The position numbers and the translations under genes are program-made. A stretch of DNA of 64,000 nt. Origin: Tritrichomonas foetus. Its lineage: Eukaryota > Parabasalia > Tritrichomonadida > Tritrichomonadidae. The stretch lies in NCBI GenBank assembly GCA_001839685.1, contig MLAK01000580.1, forward strand, positions 1-64,000, read 5' to 3'. The notes beneath the pieces are model-generated. The model did no database searches, was not told the DNA's origin, and worked only from the letters and a program-made list of their open reading frames with translations. Positions 31,361-42,100 of the stretch are shown one piece after another. Numbering within the stretch: position 1 is the first letter of the stretch; each line of letters starts with the position of its first letter.

Positions 31361-33295
31361 TTAAAAGTTGTACAAACGGAGGAGCATTGCTTTAATGGTT
31401 CGAGCTTCAAAGCTAATGGTTTGATTCTCATGAGCTTCTTCAGCCATTAGTGTCATATCAAAGATAGATTCAATCTTCTTTCCATTTTTATCAACATCGT
31501 CTAAGAAATTACAGATTTTTTCAAACTGTTCATCAGGCATAATATATTGTCTCATTGACATGGAGCGAAGAACCTCACACAGGCACTTTTTAGAGTAAAA
31601 CCATGTATCTGGATTGAGTTTTGTATGCATTGGATTAAATGCTTTAAATACATAATCAATACCAAATTCAAAGTTTTTATGTGCACAATACAAGGTTCCA
31701 ATAACAAGATGCAAAATAGATAAATGATATATTTTCGTGTCTGGTTCATCTTTGGCTTTTTGTGCTTCTTCATCAGTCAGTCTATTAATAATTGTATCAG
31801 CAAGTCCATTCTGATTTGTAACAACATAAGCAACACATAAATTAGCAACAATAATGGCTTCAACATCCAATAAATTCTGTTCACCCAATACAAGTGGTTC
31901 ATAACATTGAATTGCTTCAACCATTTTAGATTCTTGCATGAAATAAGTGTGTGCAAGATTAAGTTTCCATGCACGATTATCAAGGCAAAAATCTTGATAT
32001 TTCAACAAAAGTAATTCAACGAGCTGATAGCTTCCTAAATCCCAGAAAATTTTGGCTTGACTCATTAAAATTGGAATCATTTCACCAACATTTGCTTCAA
32101 ATTCTAAAGTAAGTTGTGTTTGCTGTTCTTCATCATGAGTCTTTCTTGCATCTTCTATTTGATTTAATAATCTTCTTAAAATATCGGCTTTAGATTTACA
32201 TAATTCATCGAATTTTCGATAAGCTTCTTCTTTAGAAGAATCATATAATAAAACTGCATCAAGGAAATCTAACATTGGTTGTCCCATTGTCTTTAAAGCC
32301 AATTCTGTATTTTCTGCAAGTAAATCAGCTGCATATGTATAGTATTCAAATTTACAATAGCCTAATAGCAAATTACGGAATGTTTCTGAAAGTGGTGGGT
32401 TTTGTTGAAGCAAGAAACTAAGTTTACTAAATGATGCAGATGGATCTTCTTCCATTGTAACAAGCGCAGTGTTATGTAAAGTAATCATATCTAATTCTTC
32501 AACATTTCTATTGGGTAGTTCATGAAGTGCATCTTTGGCTTCTCGGAAATGCTTTTGATCATATTCAATGGCCATTAAAAGATTAAATGTTTCAACCAAG
32601 AAAAGATCCTGAAATTGTGCCAATTTTCCAACAATGTCAAAATCGATATTTTCTCCTGCAAGTGATCTAAGCAATTCTGGATGTGTTCTTGCGGTATTAC
32701 TTTTAATTTCTGCAATATATTGAATAGCATCAGAAAATCTATTCAATCTATAGTAGCATAAGGCAATACAATATGCAACTTCTGGAATAAATCCATGTAA
32801 ACGTTTGATTTCCATGTATTTATCAAGTGCTTCTTCAAATCTGTCCTCTTTGAATAATACAACAGCTGAATCCAACATTATATCTTCAGACTCTTGATCA
32901 CTTTCTGCCAAAATTGATTTCGCAGATTGAATATCTTCTTCAGCATAACGAATAGCTGCTTGTAACAAAGATGTATTTGATTTCAATTCTGGTGATTGAA
33001 CGCCAAATGAAACGCGCATAGCTTCATAATATTGATCGGTTTTATAAAGGCATTGAGCGTGTAAAAGCTTGTATTGGTCATTGTTTGGATTCAATTGAAC
33101 CAATTTGGCATAAGAAGCGCAGGCCTTGGCATATTCTTCTTGCTGGAAGTAACAATAACCCATTAACGAATGTATGGCTGTTGAATCTGGTGATGTGTTC
33201 AATTCGTTTGACAATATTTTGAGCGCCTCATTGTAATTTTCATCTCCTATTAATGTGTATATAGTACGAGAGTAGTTTTCAACTGTTGAATGCAT
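31361..33295 (-). CDS. IFT70: IFT70/TTC30 intraflagellar transport TPR protein
   Basis: A 644-residue tetratricopeptide protein matching IFT70 (TTC30/DYF-1/fleer), an IFT-B core subunit needed for axoneme assembly and tubulin modification. The match runs along the whole length: L-M-G-Y-C-Y-F-Q-Q-E-E near 45, A-Y-C-I-A-L-C-Y-Y-R near 175, V-E-T-F-N-L-L-M-A-I-E-Y near 235, E-E-L-D-M-I-T-L-H-N near 265, W-K-L-N-L-A-H-T-Y-F-M-Q-E-S-K near 445 and Y-H-L-S-I-L-H-L-V-I-G-T-L-Y-C-A near 530. The length equals the family norm, so the gene is complete. It implies a flagellated organism with conventional IFT. The ATG at 33293-33295 fits the family N-terminus. Confidence 0.95.
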   Translation of the reverse strand: MHSTVENYSRTIYTLIGDENYNEALKILSNELNTSPDSTAIHSLMGYCYFQQEEYAKACASYAKLVQLNPNNDQYKLLHAQCLYKTDQYYEAMRVSFGVQSPELKSNTSLLQAAIRYAEEDIQSAKSILAESDQESEDIMLDSAVVLFKEDRFEEALDKYMEIKRLHGFIPEVAYCIALCYYRLNRFSDAIQYIAEIKSNTARTHPELLRSLAGENIDFDIVGKLAQFQDLFLVETFNLLMAIEYDQKHFREAKDALHELPNRNVEELDMITLHNTALVTMEEDPSASFSKLSFLLQQNPPLSETFRNLLLGYCKFEYYTYAADLLAENTELALKTMGQPMLDFLDAVLLYDSSKEEAYRKFDELCKSKADILRRLLNQIEDARKTHDEEQQTQLTLEFEANVGEMIPILMSQAKIFWDLGSYQLVELLLLKYQDFCLDNRAWKLNLAHTYFMQESKMVEAIQCYEPLVLGEQNLLDVEAIIVANLCVAYVVTNQNGLADTIINRLTDEEAQKAKDEPDTKIYHLSILHLVIGTLYCAHKNFEFGIDYVFKAFNPMHTKLNPDTWFYSKKCLCEVLRSMSMRQYIMPDEQFEKICNFLDDVDKNGKKIESIFDMTLMAEEAHENQTISFEARTIKAMLLRLYNF

Positions 33296-33776
33296 AAGAC
33301 AAATATAAATTTATGTGTACGTTTAATTTATCGAAAATCTTTTAAACGTTGTTCATTCAAAATTTCATTTGCCAGATTTAGCAAAAAACCTTATGATTTC
33401 TCACACTGATGCTTGCAGTAGAATTCTAACACTATTTTGACCTCTTTTCGAAATTCCTCAATTTAGAGGAAATTTCCTCATAGTCTAGTTAACTAAATAA
33501 TTGTTAACTCCCAACTTTTTGAGAAGTATGTTGTATTTTCGGAAAATGATGTGAATGAAAATTCAGAAAATGATTGTCGATCTTTATTTTTCCATGATTC
33601 TCTTCAATACTTCTTGCTAGAAATGATACATATGATCGAGAATTTGTAGCAAAAGTAACTCCAAAAAAATGAATAACTGGAGATTCAGATATGGAATATC
33701 TTTCTCATCCAAATATTATTTTGATATAAGATTTAAATATACATAACAATTTACTCTATTCTGTCTATTTGTTGAT
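33296..33776. other. Intergenic region, IFT70 to aminopeptidase
   Basis: A 481-bp AT-rich spacer between two minus-strand genes. It contains no remnant of the missing aminopeptidase C-terminus that I can detect, nor any other gene. Confidence 0.55.
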
Positions 33777-35675
33777 TTAGATACTCAACATGGAAATTTC
33801 ATCCTGATCAATCATTCCACGTGCAGCTAAAACTTGTTGATCAACCCAGAAGTTGAATCTTTCTTGTACAGTCAAATACTTGACTCCATACATAATCGCT
33901 TTTTGGAGACAATCACCAACATGCCACACACGGCAAAATGAGATGGTTCCCGGATTAACTATTATCCAATCGGCGTCCAAATTTAATTCAGTTTCTTCTG
34001 TATTTAAAAACACATTCATTCTATGTGCTACTCCATTCCTTCCATATATAATTTGAAGTGGTACAGGCCAGACCTTATCAACATTTCCAGTATAACTCAT
34101 TTGCCTCAAGCAATTATCTTCAAGAATAATCAATGGAAAACCTTCTGCATAAATCCAAACATCAAAGAAGTTCTGAATATCGAAAGTCTTAGCTGGGGAA
34201 TTTTCAGGTAAATTAGAAAGAAATTCTTTATATGTATTAATGAAATCATTTGTATCTGCTGAACTATTCTTATATTTCTTTAAGAAGAGGCGATATCCAT
34301 CACGAAAGACATCATCACCAAGTTGGATTTGAAGCATTCTCAAAATTGATGCTGCTTTATTATAACTTAATTGATCAAATGAATCAACTTCTGAAATTAA
34401 ATTAGAATGAATTGGTCTTGAACCTTCAAGTGAATCAAGAGCAAGTGCCATTTGATAATTAGTATCATCTTGTGAGAAGAAGAAATCGTAATTCGGATGA
34501 TACTTTCGATACATCATTGAAGGAAGTAAAGTTGCAAATCCTTCATTCAACCAAAGTGAATCCCACCACTTAGGTGAAACAATATCACCTGCCCACATGT
34601 GAACAATTTCATGAGTAATAATTCCAGAGCAAAGAATCAGCATAGCTTGCGGAGAAAGCATCATAGCCATTAATTTGTTCAAAGATTCATCCATTGAATC
34701 AACTAGATTAATAAGTTTCGTTTTAGACATTAAATTTGCAACTGTATCAAGCATTGCAGGCATACAGGCCATTTGAAAAAGCTGATAATCAGATAAAGAA
34801 GCTGGACCAGCTTCAGAGTTGATTTGATCTGTTGGTTGTGCTAAGAAAAATTGCTCCATTATAATAATTAATCCGTAATTTTCCATTCCACCGCTCATGA
34901 AACGTTTTGCGCCAAGAATTTGAAGACGAGGAAGGTCAAACTCCATATCAAAATATTCTTCAAGATATTCTACAGATTTTATTGCTTCTTTCAAAGGAAA
35001 TTGTAAATATTGAGCGTTTTCTGCAGATAAGTAAATATCGATTGGAAGTCCCCTTTTCGTGCTCCCTGTAATATGCGAATATCTACCAACTGCAATAGCA
35101 ACTAAATAAGTGCTCATTGGTGGGGAGGTTTGAAAATATGTGATTTTATCATGATCGACATTAACAACTGATTCAGCAGGCATATTGCTTAAAGCTGTTA
35201 AAGATGCCAAAGCTCGAACTGTTATTGAAAATGTTGCTTTTGCCCACGGTTCATCGAAACAAGGGAACATTTTTCGTGCATCTGACGGTTCAAATTTTGA
35301 ACAACATGAATAATCATCATTATAATAAAGTCCATTCATTTTATGATTTAATGTTCCATAGTAACAAATTGTTATTGGTGATTTATCAAAATTATTTCCA
35401 GAAATAACAATTTTTTCACCATCAGTTCGAAACGTAAGAGGTGAACCGTTTTGCAATACAGATGTGATAACAAGTGTGTTGTGGCAATGAAGTTCGAGTT
35501 GAGATGATTCATGATTACACTTAAAATAAATAGTAACTTGTGCTGAAAAAGTTTTTCCTGGAATATCAGGATGAATAAATATCCCATAATGTGTTGGAAC
35601 ATAATCTGTTGGCAATCTGACAGCTGGTACAGACTCGCAATCTGGTGGGTTAGTAATATCAAAATTCCAAATCAT
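33777..35675 (-). CDS. M1-family zinc aminopeptidase, short form with active-site-region insertion
   Basis: A 632-residue M1 metallopeptidase (puromycin-sensitive aminopeptidase type) that removes N-terminal residues from peptides. It has the exopeptidase motif G-G-M-E-N-Y-G (about 262-268) and the zinc motif H-E-I-V-H (355-359), with the third ligand Glu378 in L-W-L-N-E-G-F-A, exactly HEXXH-X18-E. The catalytic Tyr is probably in Y-N-K-A-A-S-I-L-R-M-L. Two oddities: the GxMEN to HEXXH distance is 93 residues, against about 36 in typical enzymes, owing to an insertion of about 57 residues; and the protein stops after the beta-sandwich, lacking nearly all of the helical C-terminal domain of its 850-residue relatives. 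It has no signal peptide. A TCACAT initiator lies 13 nt before the ATG and a perfect palindrome sits just upstream. Confidence 0.9.
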   Translation of the reverse strand: MIWNFDITNPPDCESVPAVRLPTDYVPTHYGIFIHPDIPGKTFSAQVTIYFKCNHESSQLELHCHNTLVITSVLQNGSPLTFRTDGEKIVISGNNFDKSPITICYYGTLNHKMNGLYYNDDYSCCSKFEPSDARKMFPCFDEPWAKATFSITVRALASLTALSNMPAESVVNVDHDKITYFQTSPPMSTYLVAIAVGRYSHITGSTKRGLPIDIYLSAENAQYLQFPLKEAIKSVEYLEEYFDMEFDLPRLQILGAKRFMSGGMENYGLIIIMEQFFLAQPTDQINSEAGPASLSDYQLFQMACMPAMLDTVANLMSKTKLINLVDSMDESLNKLMAMMLSPQAMLILCSGIITHEIVHMWAGDIVSPKWWDSLWLNEGFATLLPSMMYRKYHPNYDFFFSQDDTNYQMALALDSLEGSRPIHSNLISEVDSFDQLSYNKAASILRMLQIQLGDDVFRDGYRLFLKKYKNSSADTNDFINTYKEFLSNLPENSPAKTFDIQNFFDVWIYAEGFPLIILEDNCLRQMSYTGNVDKVWPVPLQIIYGRNGVAHRMNVFLNTEETELNLDADWIIVNPGTISFCRVWHVGDCLQKAIMYGVKYLTVQERFNFWVDQQVLAARGMIDQDEISMLSI

Positions 35676-35684
35676 TAATGAAAG

Positions 35685-35690
35685 ATGTGA
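35685..35690 (-). promoter_or_regulatory. Initiator-like TCACAT upstream of the aminopeptidase
   Basis: ATGTGA on the + strand reads TCACAT on the coding strand. Its A is 13 nt before the ATG, at typical trichomonad spacing. Confidence 0.5.
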
Positions 35691-35699
35691 ATGAAAAAC

Positions 35700-35721
35700 T
35701 TTAGTTGTTCGAACAACTAAA
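35700..35721. promoter_or_regulatory. 22-bp perfect palindrome upstream of the aminopeptidase
   Basis: The half-site TTTAGTTGTTC is followed directly by its exact reverse complement. It lies 25-46 nt before the ATG and about 10 nt upstream of the Inr-like motif, where a dimeric regulator could bind. Function is inferred from symmetry and position only. Confidence 0.4.
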
Positions 35722-37425
35722 AAAAATTATTTAAACAAATATGGTGATTTTTTGAAAGCAAAGGTAAAACTTTATCGGATAATTTTTTTCAATCATTAGT
35801 TGGTCATAATGTCTCAATTATGAACTCCCAATATGAGATCGTAAATCTCTCGATTTTGTAAATGAAGAAAAGATAAGTAATTTTAAAACGGTTGGTTAAT
35901 ATAACGATATTATTTACCAACAACAATATCAAAAACAATACTAAAATGGAGTTGATTTATTGTTTCCGGTACATGATGAATAAATTGAGAATATGAAAAT
36001 CTATTAGAAAAAGTTCACTAGCATAGAAATATTTCTTAAGAAAAATTTATATTTTCAAAGACAATTATTTATCCATCATTTTGCGGGAAGCACTAAGTTG
36101 ATTTCATCAATATGAGGCCAAAAAACGTGGAAATTGATAAGAGATCGCTCTGTTTTATGATGATTTACTCCTTTTCGTTATTTATCCAAAATTTTTCATT
36201 GGAGAAAAGTCGATGCTCCAAAGAAAAAAACTTTCATGTCATAAAATCGGTAAAATTTTCATGCCTCTGAAATTTGAGAAAACTCTTTCTAATAGAATTT
36301 CCGAATAATTCAATGAACCAAAATCTTGTATTGAAATCCTTCTCAAATTTCTAAAAATATAACCGTATTATTTTTGGAATGTGGCATGATTGAAATTTTC
36401 AATTGAGATATTCAAAGTTGCGTGAGATCTATTGAATTTTTTATTCCAAAATTTTCCCGTTACAAACTTCTTATCCGGTCATTAAAAATCTTTCATGATG
36501 CCAATGAATAAAATGTTCTTATTCGGAAGTTATCCAACCTTTCAGTCAACAATTTTTATAATATGTGAATTTTCCAAATATTATTCCAAATTTTGAGATT
36601 CCAAAATGGGAGCAAAACGAAAAATCTCAAAACTTATCTCAAGACTGATAAATCCCATTTCCCCTTTTACATTTACGTTAATACCGATAAATTTGAGATA
36701 GAATTTTTAATTTCTGAAGTATTGAAAAAGTTCTATTTGATTATCAGATCACGTATCTTAATATGAGATAACATTGTTATCATTCGTGTGCAAACCGTAG
36801 TTGCAATATCACATTCAAAAGCAAGAATAAAGAAAAAGAGTTTCAAAAAATTCGACTGGGAAAAAATTTTGGAGCAAAGCAACGGGTAGTTTTAAACTTT
36901 TTGAGTGTGTTGCACTTTTTAAAAAGAGAGAAACAAATTTTCAAAGAAAATTCTCTTTTTGAAGTTTTTACAAAGTTTTTTTAAATTTAAAAACTTTGGT
37001 CATCTCATTATTGACCGAACAGTATTGAAAATTATATGACACGCTCTGAAAAATATACGGTTTTTTATCAATAACCTCTCTCAAGTTGTTTTATCAATAC
37101 TTTTTGAATTATATAGTAATATAATCACCATTCAATTTTGAAAAAATTAAAAGAAACCGATATATTTCAATTTGATTATTTTCTACAAATTTAATTACAT
37201 TATATCTTTACATATAATAAATTTTTAATTACTATTACTTGTTATAATAATATATTATTTTATTAATAATATTATATTTCAATATTAACCGATAAAATTA
37301 AGAAGATAAGAATTTTTTGCAGATAATTTTTTCACGAGATATTTTTTTCAAAAAACTCAATACATATTTGAATACATTATTTGTATACAATATTCAAATT
37401 ATTGATAATGAGAGCCTTTTTCATA
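35722..37425. other. Long divergent intergenic region
   Basis: About 1.7 kb of AT-rich DNA between the divergent aminopeptidase and PH-kinase genes. No frame longer than about 60 codons looks coding; I see no RNA gene or repeat. Confidence 0.55.
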
Positions 37426-37432
37426 TCATTAA
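37426..37432 (+). promoter_or_regulatory. Initiator-like TCATTAA upstream of the PH-kinase
   Basis: Its A is 25 nt before the ATG at 37453. This favours that ATG over the in-frame ATG at 37408, which lies upstream of the motif. Confidence 0.4.
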
Positions 37433-37452
37433 GTTTTAACTCAGCAAACTCA

Positions 37453-38736
37453 ATGGATATTAAGAAAGAAAATAATAAAAGCGGATGGCTAAATAAACGC
37501 GGTGACAAGAGTCCAATGTATTGCTCAATCTCAGATAGCTGTTTAACGATGTATGATAATGAAGACAAAAAGAATGTCAGTTTTCAAATCGAAATGACAG
37601 CCGACACCCAAATCGATATTGTTCCAAACTCAAAAGGAAAGTCATTAATTATTAACAGCTTATCATCCGACTCGCTTGTTTTAGATGCCGAATCTTCCGA
37701 CGAAGCCTCAAGTTGGCTAGAAACGCTCAAAAGCCATAAAAAGCGTTTATCGATGGACGATTTCACTATTCTCAGTGTCCTAGGTAAAGGCTACTACGGA
37801 AAAGTTCTTCTCGTGAAGCATAAAATCACCGGAAAATTATATGCCATAAAAGTCATTCCAAAGGCGAAAGTTATCAAGTCAAGACAGTTGGACATCGTAT
37901 TTAATGAACAAGCAGTTTTAAGGAAAGCTCGTAACTCAAAAAGTTCTTTCATTGTAAATTATAAATTTGCTTTCCAAACAGATACTAAGTTCTATTTTGG
38001 TTTAGAATATGTCCCTGGTGGTGAGCTTTTCTACCACATGAACAAAGTGGGAACACTTCCGATTGAACAAGCAAAATTATATATCGCAGAAATTGCAATT
38101 GCCATTAATAATGTTCACAAGCTCGGATATGTTTACAGAGATTTGAAGCCAGAAAATGTCATGCTAGACGCAGAAGGACACGTGAAATTAGCAGATTTTG
38201 GATTGGCCATTGAAAAGAGCATAGAAACAAATGCATTTGTCGGAACAACAGAATACCTTGCGCCAGAGATAGTTTTAAGGAAGAATTATGGAATTGAAAT
38301 CGATTTTTGGGCACTTGGAATTATGCTATTCGAAATGCTGACAGAATCAACGCCATATTATTGTGAAGACAGGAAAACAATGCTAAATGCAATTGTTACA
38401 TACGCGCCGTTCCTGAAAATGGTTGATGATGAAAATGCACGAGATTTAATCGCAAGACTGCTCATTAAGGATCCAGCGCAAAGATATACATTCGAAAAAC
38501 TCAAAAATCACAAATTCTTTGCCGATCTTGATTGGGAAAAGGTTGAAAACAAATTGTATACGCCAAAATTTGTGCCGCATTGTAAAGACATGAAAGGACT
38601 CGAAAATGTCGACAGCAGAATTACAAATTTGCCAGCGATTGATTCTGACAATGATGAAGTTTGTGAATATTTCGAAGATTTTTCAGACGAAGGCGAGCTT
38701 CTTGATGACGAACATATCAATAACTATAGCTACTAA
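37453..38736 (+). CDS. PH-domain AGC protein kinase (Akt/PKB-like)
   Basis: A 427-residue Ser/Thr kinase with the Akt layout. A PH domain (about 9-95, starting S-G-W-L-N-K-R-G) should bind membrane phosphoinositides. The kinase domain (about 104-360) has G-K-G-Y-Y-G-K-V, catalytic Lys133 (A-I-K-V), Asp230 (Y-R-D-L-K-P-E-N), Asp248 (D-F-G-L-A) and an activation loop F-V-G-T-T-E-Y-L-A-P-E typical of AGC kinases. The C-terminal tail ends in an acidic region containing F-E-D-F-S, a hydrophobic motif of the FxxFS type that AGC regulators phosphorylate. All key residues are present, so it should be active. The start is at the ATG at 37453 because the PH domain begins 9 residues later and an Inr-like motif precedes it; the open frame extends further back without clear coding character. 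Confidence 0.93.
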   Translation: MDIKKENNKSGWLNKRGDKSPMYCSISDSCLTMYDNEDKKNVSFQIEMTADTQIDIVPNSKGKSLIINSLSSDSLVLDAESSDEASSWLETLKSHKKRLSMDDFTILSVLGKGYYGKVLLVKHKITGKLYAIKVIPKAKVIKSRQLDIVFNEQAVLRKARNSKSSFIVNYKFAFQTDTKFYFGLEYVPGGELFYHMNKVGTLPIEQAKLYIAEIAIAINNVHKLGYVYRDLKPENVMLDAEGHVKLADFGLAIEKSIETNAFVGTTEYLAPEIVLRKNYGIEIDFWALGIMLFEMLTESTPYYCEDRKTMLNAIVTYAPFLKMVDDENARDLIARLLIKDPAQRYTFEKLKNHKFFADLDWEKVENKLYTPKFVPHCKDMKGLENVDSRITNLPAIDSDNDEVCEYFEDFSDEGELLDDEHINNYSY

Positions 38737-39163
38737 TGTTTCGAAGATGAATGCGTATATTTGTTGTTTGGTTTTGTGAATAAAATAACTTCTATCCTAT
38801 CTGATTATCAGTGTTTTTTTTTTACTTTTTTTGTTCGATAGAATTCAGATGTAAAAATTTGACTCACATCCAATTATCAGAAAAAGTTAATTTGAAAACA
38901 ATTCTCCAAATCAATTCATTTCTCCAACAAAACGTAAATGTAAACTATACAAATTAATTGAGCGATTAGCAAAATCAATACCAAAGTAACATTTTTCTGA
39001 GATTATTCTTTCATTTTTCTGTGAAAAATTCAATAAATAAACGATAGAGCTCACTATATGATGATTTGTAAGAAATTTGAATAAACAAAATCCAATGATG
39101 ATACAAACACCAAAACTGTTTCAAAAGAAATAAAAAGATACAAAAAACTCTGAAAAAACTGAA
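38737..39163. other. Intergenic region, PH-kinase to BEACH gene
   Basis: A 427-bp AT-rich spacer with homopolymer runs and no gene I can support. Confidence 0.5.
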
Positions 39164-42100
39164 ATGACATTGTCAAAAGCATTGAAACGTTACTTGAATA
39201 TTGAAAAAAATTCCAATTGAATGAAAAATTCAAATCAAAAATCACCTTGAACGAGAATATTGCTAATTTAAATTCGATTGCAGAAAATATATCTGCTCTA
39301 TTTTCTCAAATTAATGACAGCACCACAGATGATGACAAGCGAAAATTAATATTCGAGACTCTTCCGCTTTTCCAACAAATAATCGAGAGCAAAAATCAAC
39401 AAGCGCATAAGTCAGAACAAATCAAGAACGCCGTTAAATCGTTGTTTACAGTTGCTGGAAATCATTTTCAATGCATTTTAGACAACCCTGAAGAAAATTC
39501 CAATTTTCCTAATTTCATCAATAAAATACTTGCGACAAAATTCGCCTACGAAGTTCCATTGTCAGTTGTTGGATTCATGACAAAACTTTTTTCTGCTTCG
39601 CCTGAAGATCCATCAAAAATCGAAATATACGCCCAAACAACTCAGACATTTTTCAAAATGCAGGCATACAGGCTGCTTGTTCTCAAAAATCAAGCAATTG
39701 AAACCATTCTCAAAAACTTAGCCGAAAATGAAAAAAATAATATTAATATTATTGCATTCGAACAATTCACAAAGCATGCCTCATTTTATGCTGATCAAAA
39801 AGTGAGGAAACAGGTGGTTGTTTTCCTTCAGGCAATAACCCCAGTAATGCCAAATTTGATGGGCCGAAGATGCCAAGTTGTCATAAATTTCTTATTTGAA
39901 CTTGTTAAGCACACGCCACATGATTTTACTGTGATTTTTAGTAAGATAGGCTTACTTGAGGCGATTTCGAAAAAGTTGAAAGAATGCGGCACGAAAGGTG
40001 AAAATCAAGGTGAAAATAAAAATCAAGGTGAAACTGAAAATCAAGGTGAAATTCTTTACCAAAACAATGCCTTGAATCTTTTGCTGTTTTGTGCAAAAAC
40101 TGCTCCAATAATGGAAAAGAACGAACTTTCAATTCCAACATCTCTTCTTTTCCAGACTTTCAAAAATCAAGAAAAAATAGATAATTATTCCCGACAAGAA
40201 TTAATGAAATACTTTTTGGAATTATTAAAGGATGTTGATCAGAGTCAAAATCCATTCCAAACTACCCAAATTACGATGATTTCAAAATCCATTCCATTAT
40301 CAGATCATGAGTCAATCAAACTTTTCTGTGATTTTGCAGATTACCTTCGAACAGTATTAAAATATGACATGACTCCTTTAATGCCTGCCCTTACAAAAAT
40401 GTGCAAAAATTATAAGTTAATGATTGAAGTTGATATGACCAAATTAATCGAAGTTTTTACACATCTTGGTCAAGATTTAATTGAACATATTTATGATTTC
40501 TTCTTCCCACTTCTTATTGGAATAAAACCTGAAGAATTTGCCAGTCTCTTTAATAAATATACTATGCTTTTTGGAATTTATGACGCAACTTTTGGCAAAC
40601 ACTTAAATAAACAAGATACTGAAGATTTTATGATCCAATTCCTCAGTGCTTATCCTTTCTATACTGATAAGAATGCAGCCAACAATGCAATTAAGAACAT
40701 TGTATTAACAAAGAAAGGTTACATATTTACAAAGACAATTTTTGCAGCTGTTGAACAAACAATGGGAAGTATGGATTCAGCAATCCAATTATTTTCACTT
40801 TTATTGAAGTTTGCAATTTCTAGTCGTGGATTTTCTCACCAATGTATTCAAACTAAAGTGTTTAATCAAGTCATAGCTTACTATTCAAAATACAAATTCC
40901 CATCAAATCTAATATTGAACTTCATTTCTGCTGTTTCAAATCATCGTTTCTATCCTGAATTTGATCATCAGATTTATCAAAATCTCCTTGAAAATAATTT
41001 TATTGACGAAACTCCTGAAAATTTGCTTGATTTGGCACTCGGTCTTCAAATTGGTGAAGATCGAAATCACGGAAACTTATGTTTTCCTTCAATTATTTGG
41101 AAATGTGCGCCATATGATTTCAAATATGCATTTGATCTATGGCTTTGTGGGCATATTTCGATGAATACTTGGGCAAGAGATTCAAAACAACCACTTTCGA
41201 ATTTCCCTTGTATTTGTGATGTTGCTAGACAATACATGCATCCAAAGCACATTAGAATGCTAATGAAAGATACAAAACTTATTGAAGAAATCTGTAAAGG
41301 TGACTTTGCTGTTGCACCTTTCTTCGAATTTCCGCCATTAAAGAGTGATGTATCTATTAGTTTTAATTCAAATGAAGATTCAATATCAGCATCATTTTGG
41401 TTAATGTTTACATCATTTACAAATGTTGTTACTATTGTTGCAACAATAGGAACAGCGACATTTACTGCGAAAAATGATGTCATTTTTTTAAATGAACAGC
41501 AAATTACTACAATAAAACCAAATATTTGGAATCATTTTGTAGTGACAATTGATGAGCTTAAAGAAAATGTTATTTATCTTAATTGCGAAATTATACATAA
41601 ATTCCAAATGAAACCATTTAAGAATGTAACCCTTGCTTCTAAAAATAATACTGCTACTTGGTGTGCTGGATGCTTCAGGTTCTATACTTCTATTCTTACA
41701 GAACAACAAGTTAAAGAGCTTAATGCTTTAGGTGTAGGTCATGTTGATCCATCACCTTTAAATGAATCAACAATTTATTCACCATATAATATTCTTTCAC
41801 TCTTTAAACCATTCGATACAACTACACTTCAAAATATGAGGCCTGTCTTGATTTATTCACTTCTTGATTATTTCACACTTGCTGCAAAAGGATCCAATCC
41901 AATATTTGTTCGAGCCATGGACATGTTAAATGATAATCAAATTGATGGTACCTTAAATTATGTTAATGCATTGTGTTCACTTCAGAAGAAGAAGTCAACA
42001 GGCTGGACACTTAAAGAATTTGCGTTATATATGTCCATTATTTGCAACTATGATACCCCAATGGTGTCAATGGACTTAATTAACCGAATATGTGAATGCT

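Noticed and set aside
35880..35920. TAACGATA-type Myb recognition motif upstream of the aminopeptidase
   Set aside because: An 8-mer of this composition is expected several times by chance in 64 kb of AT-rich DNA, and it lies over 200 bp from the ATG.
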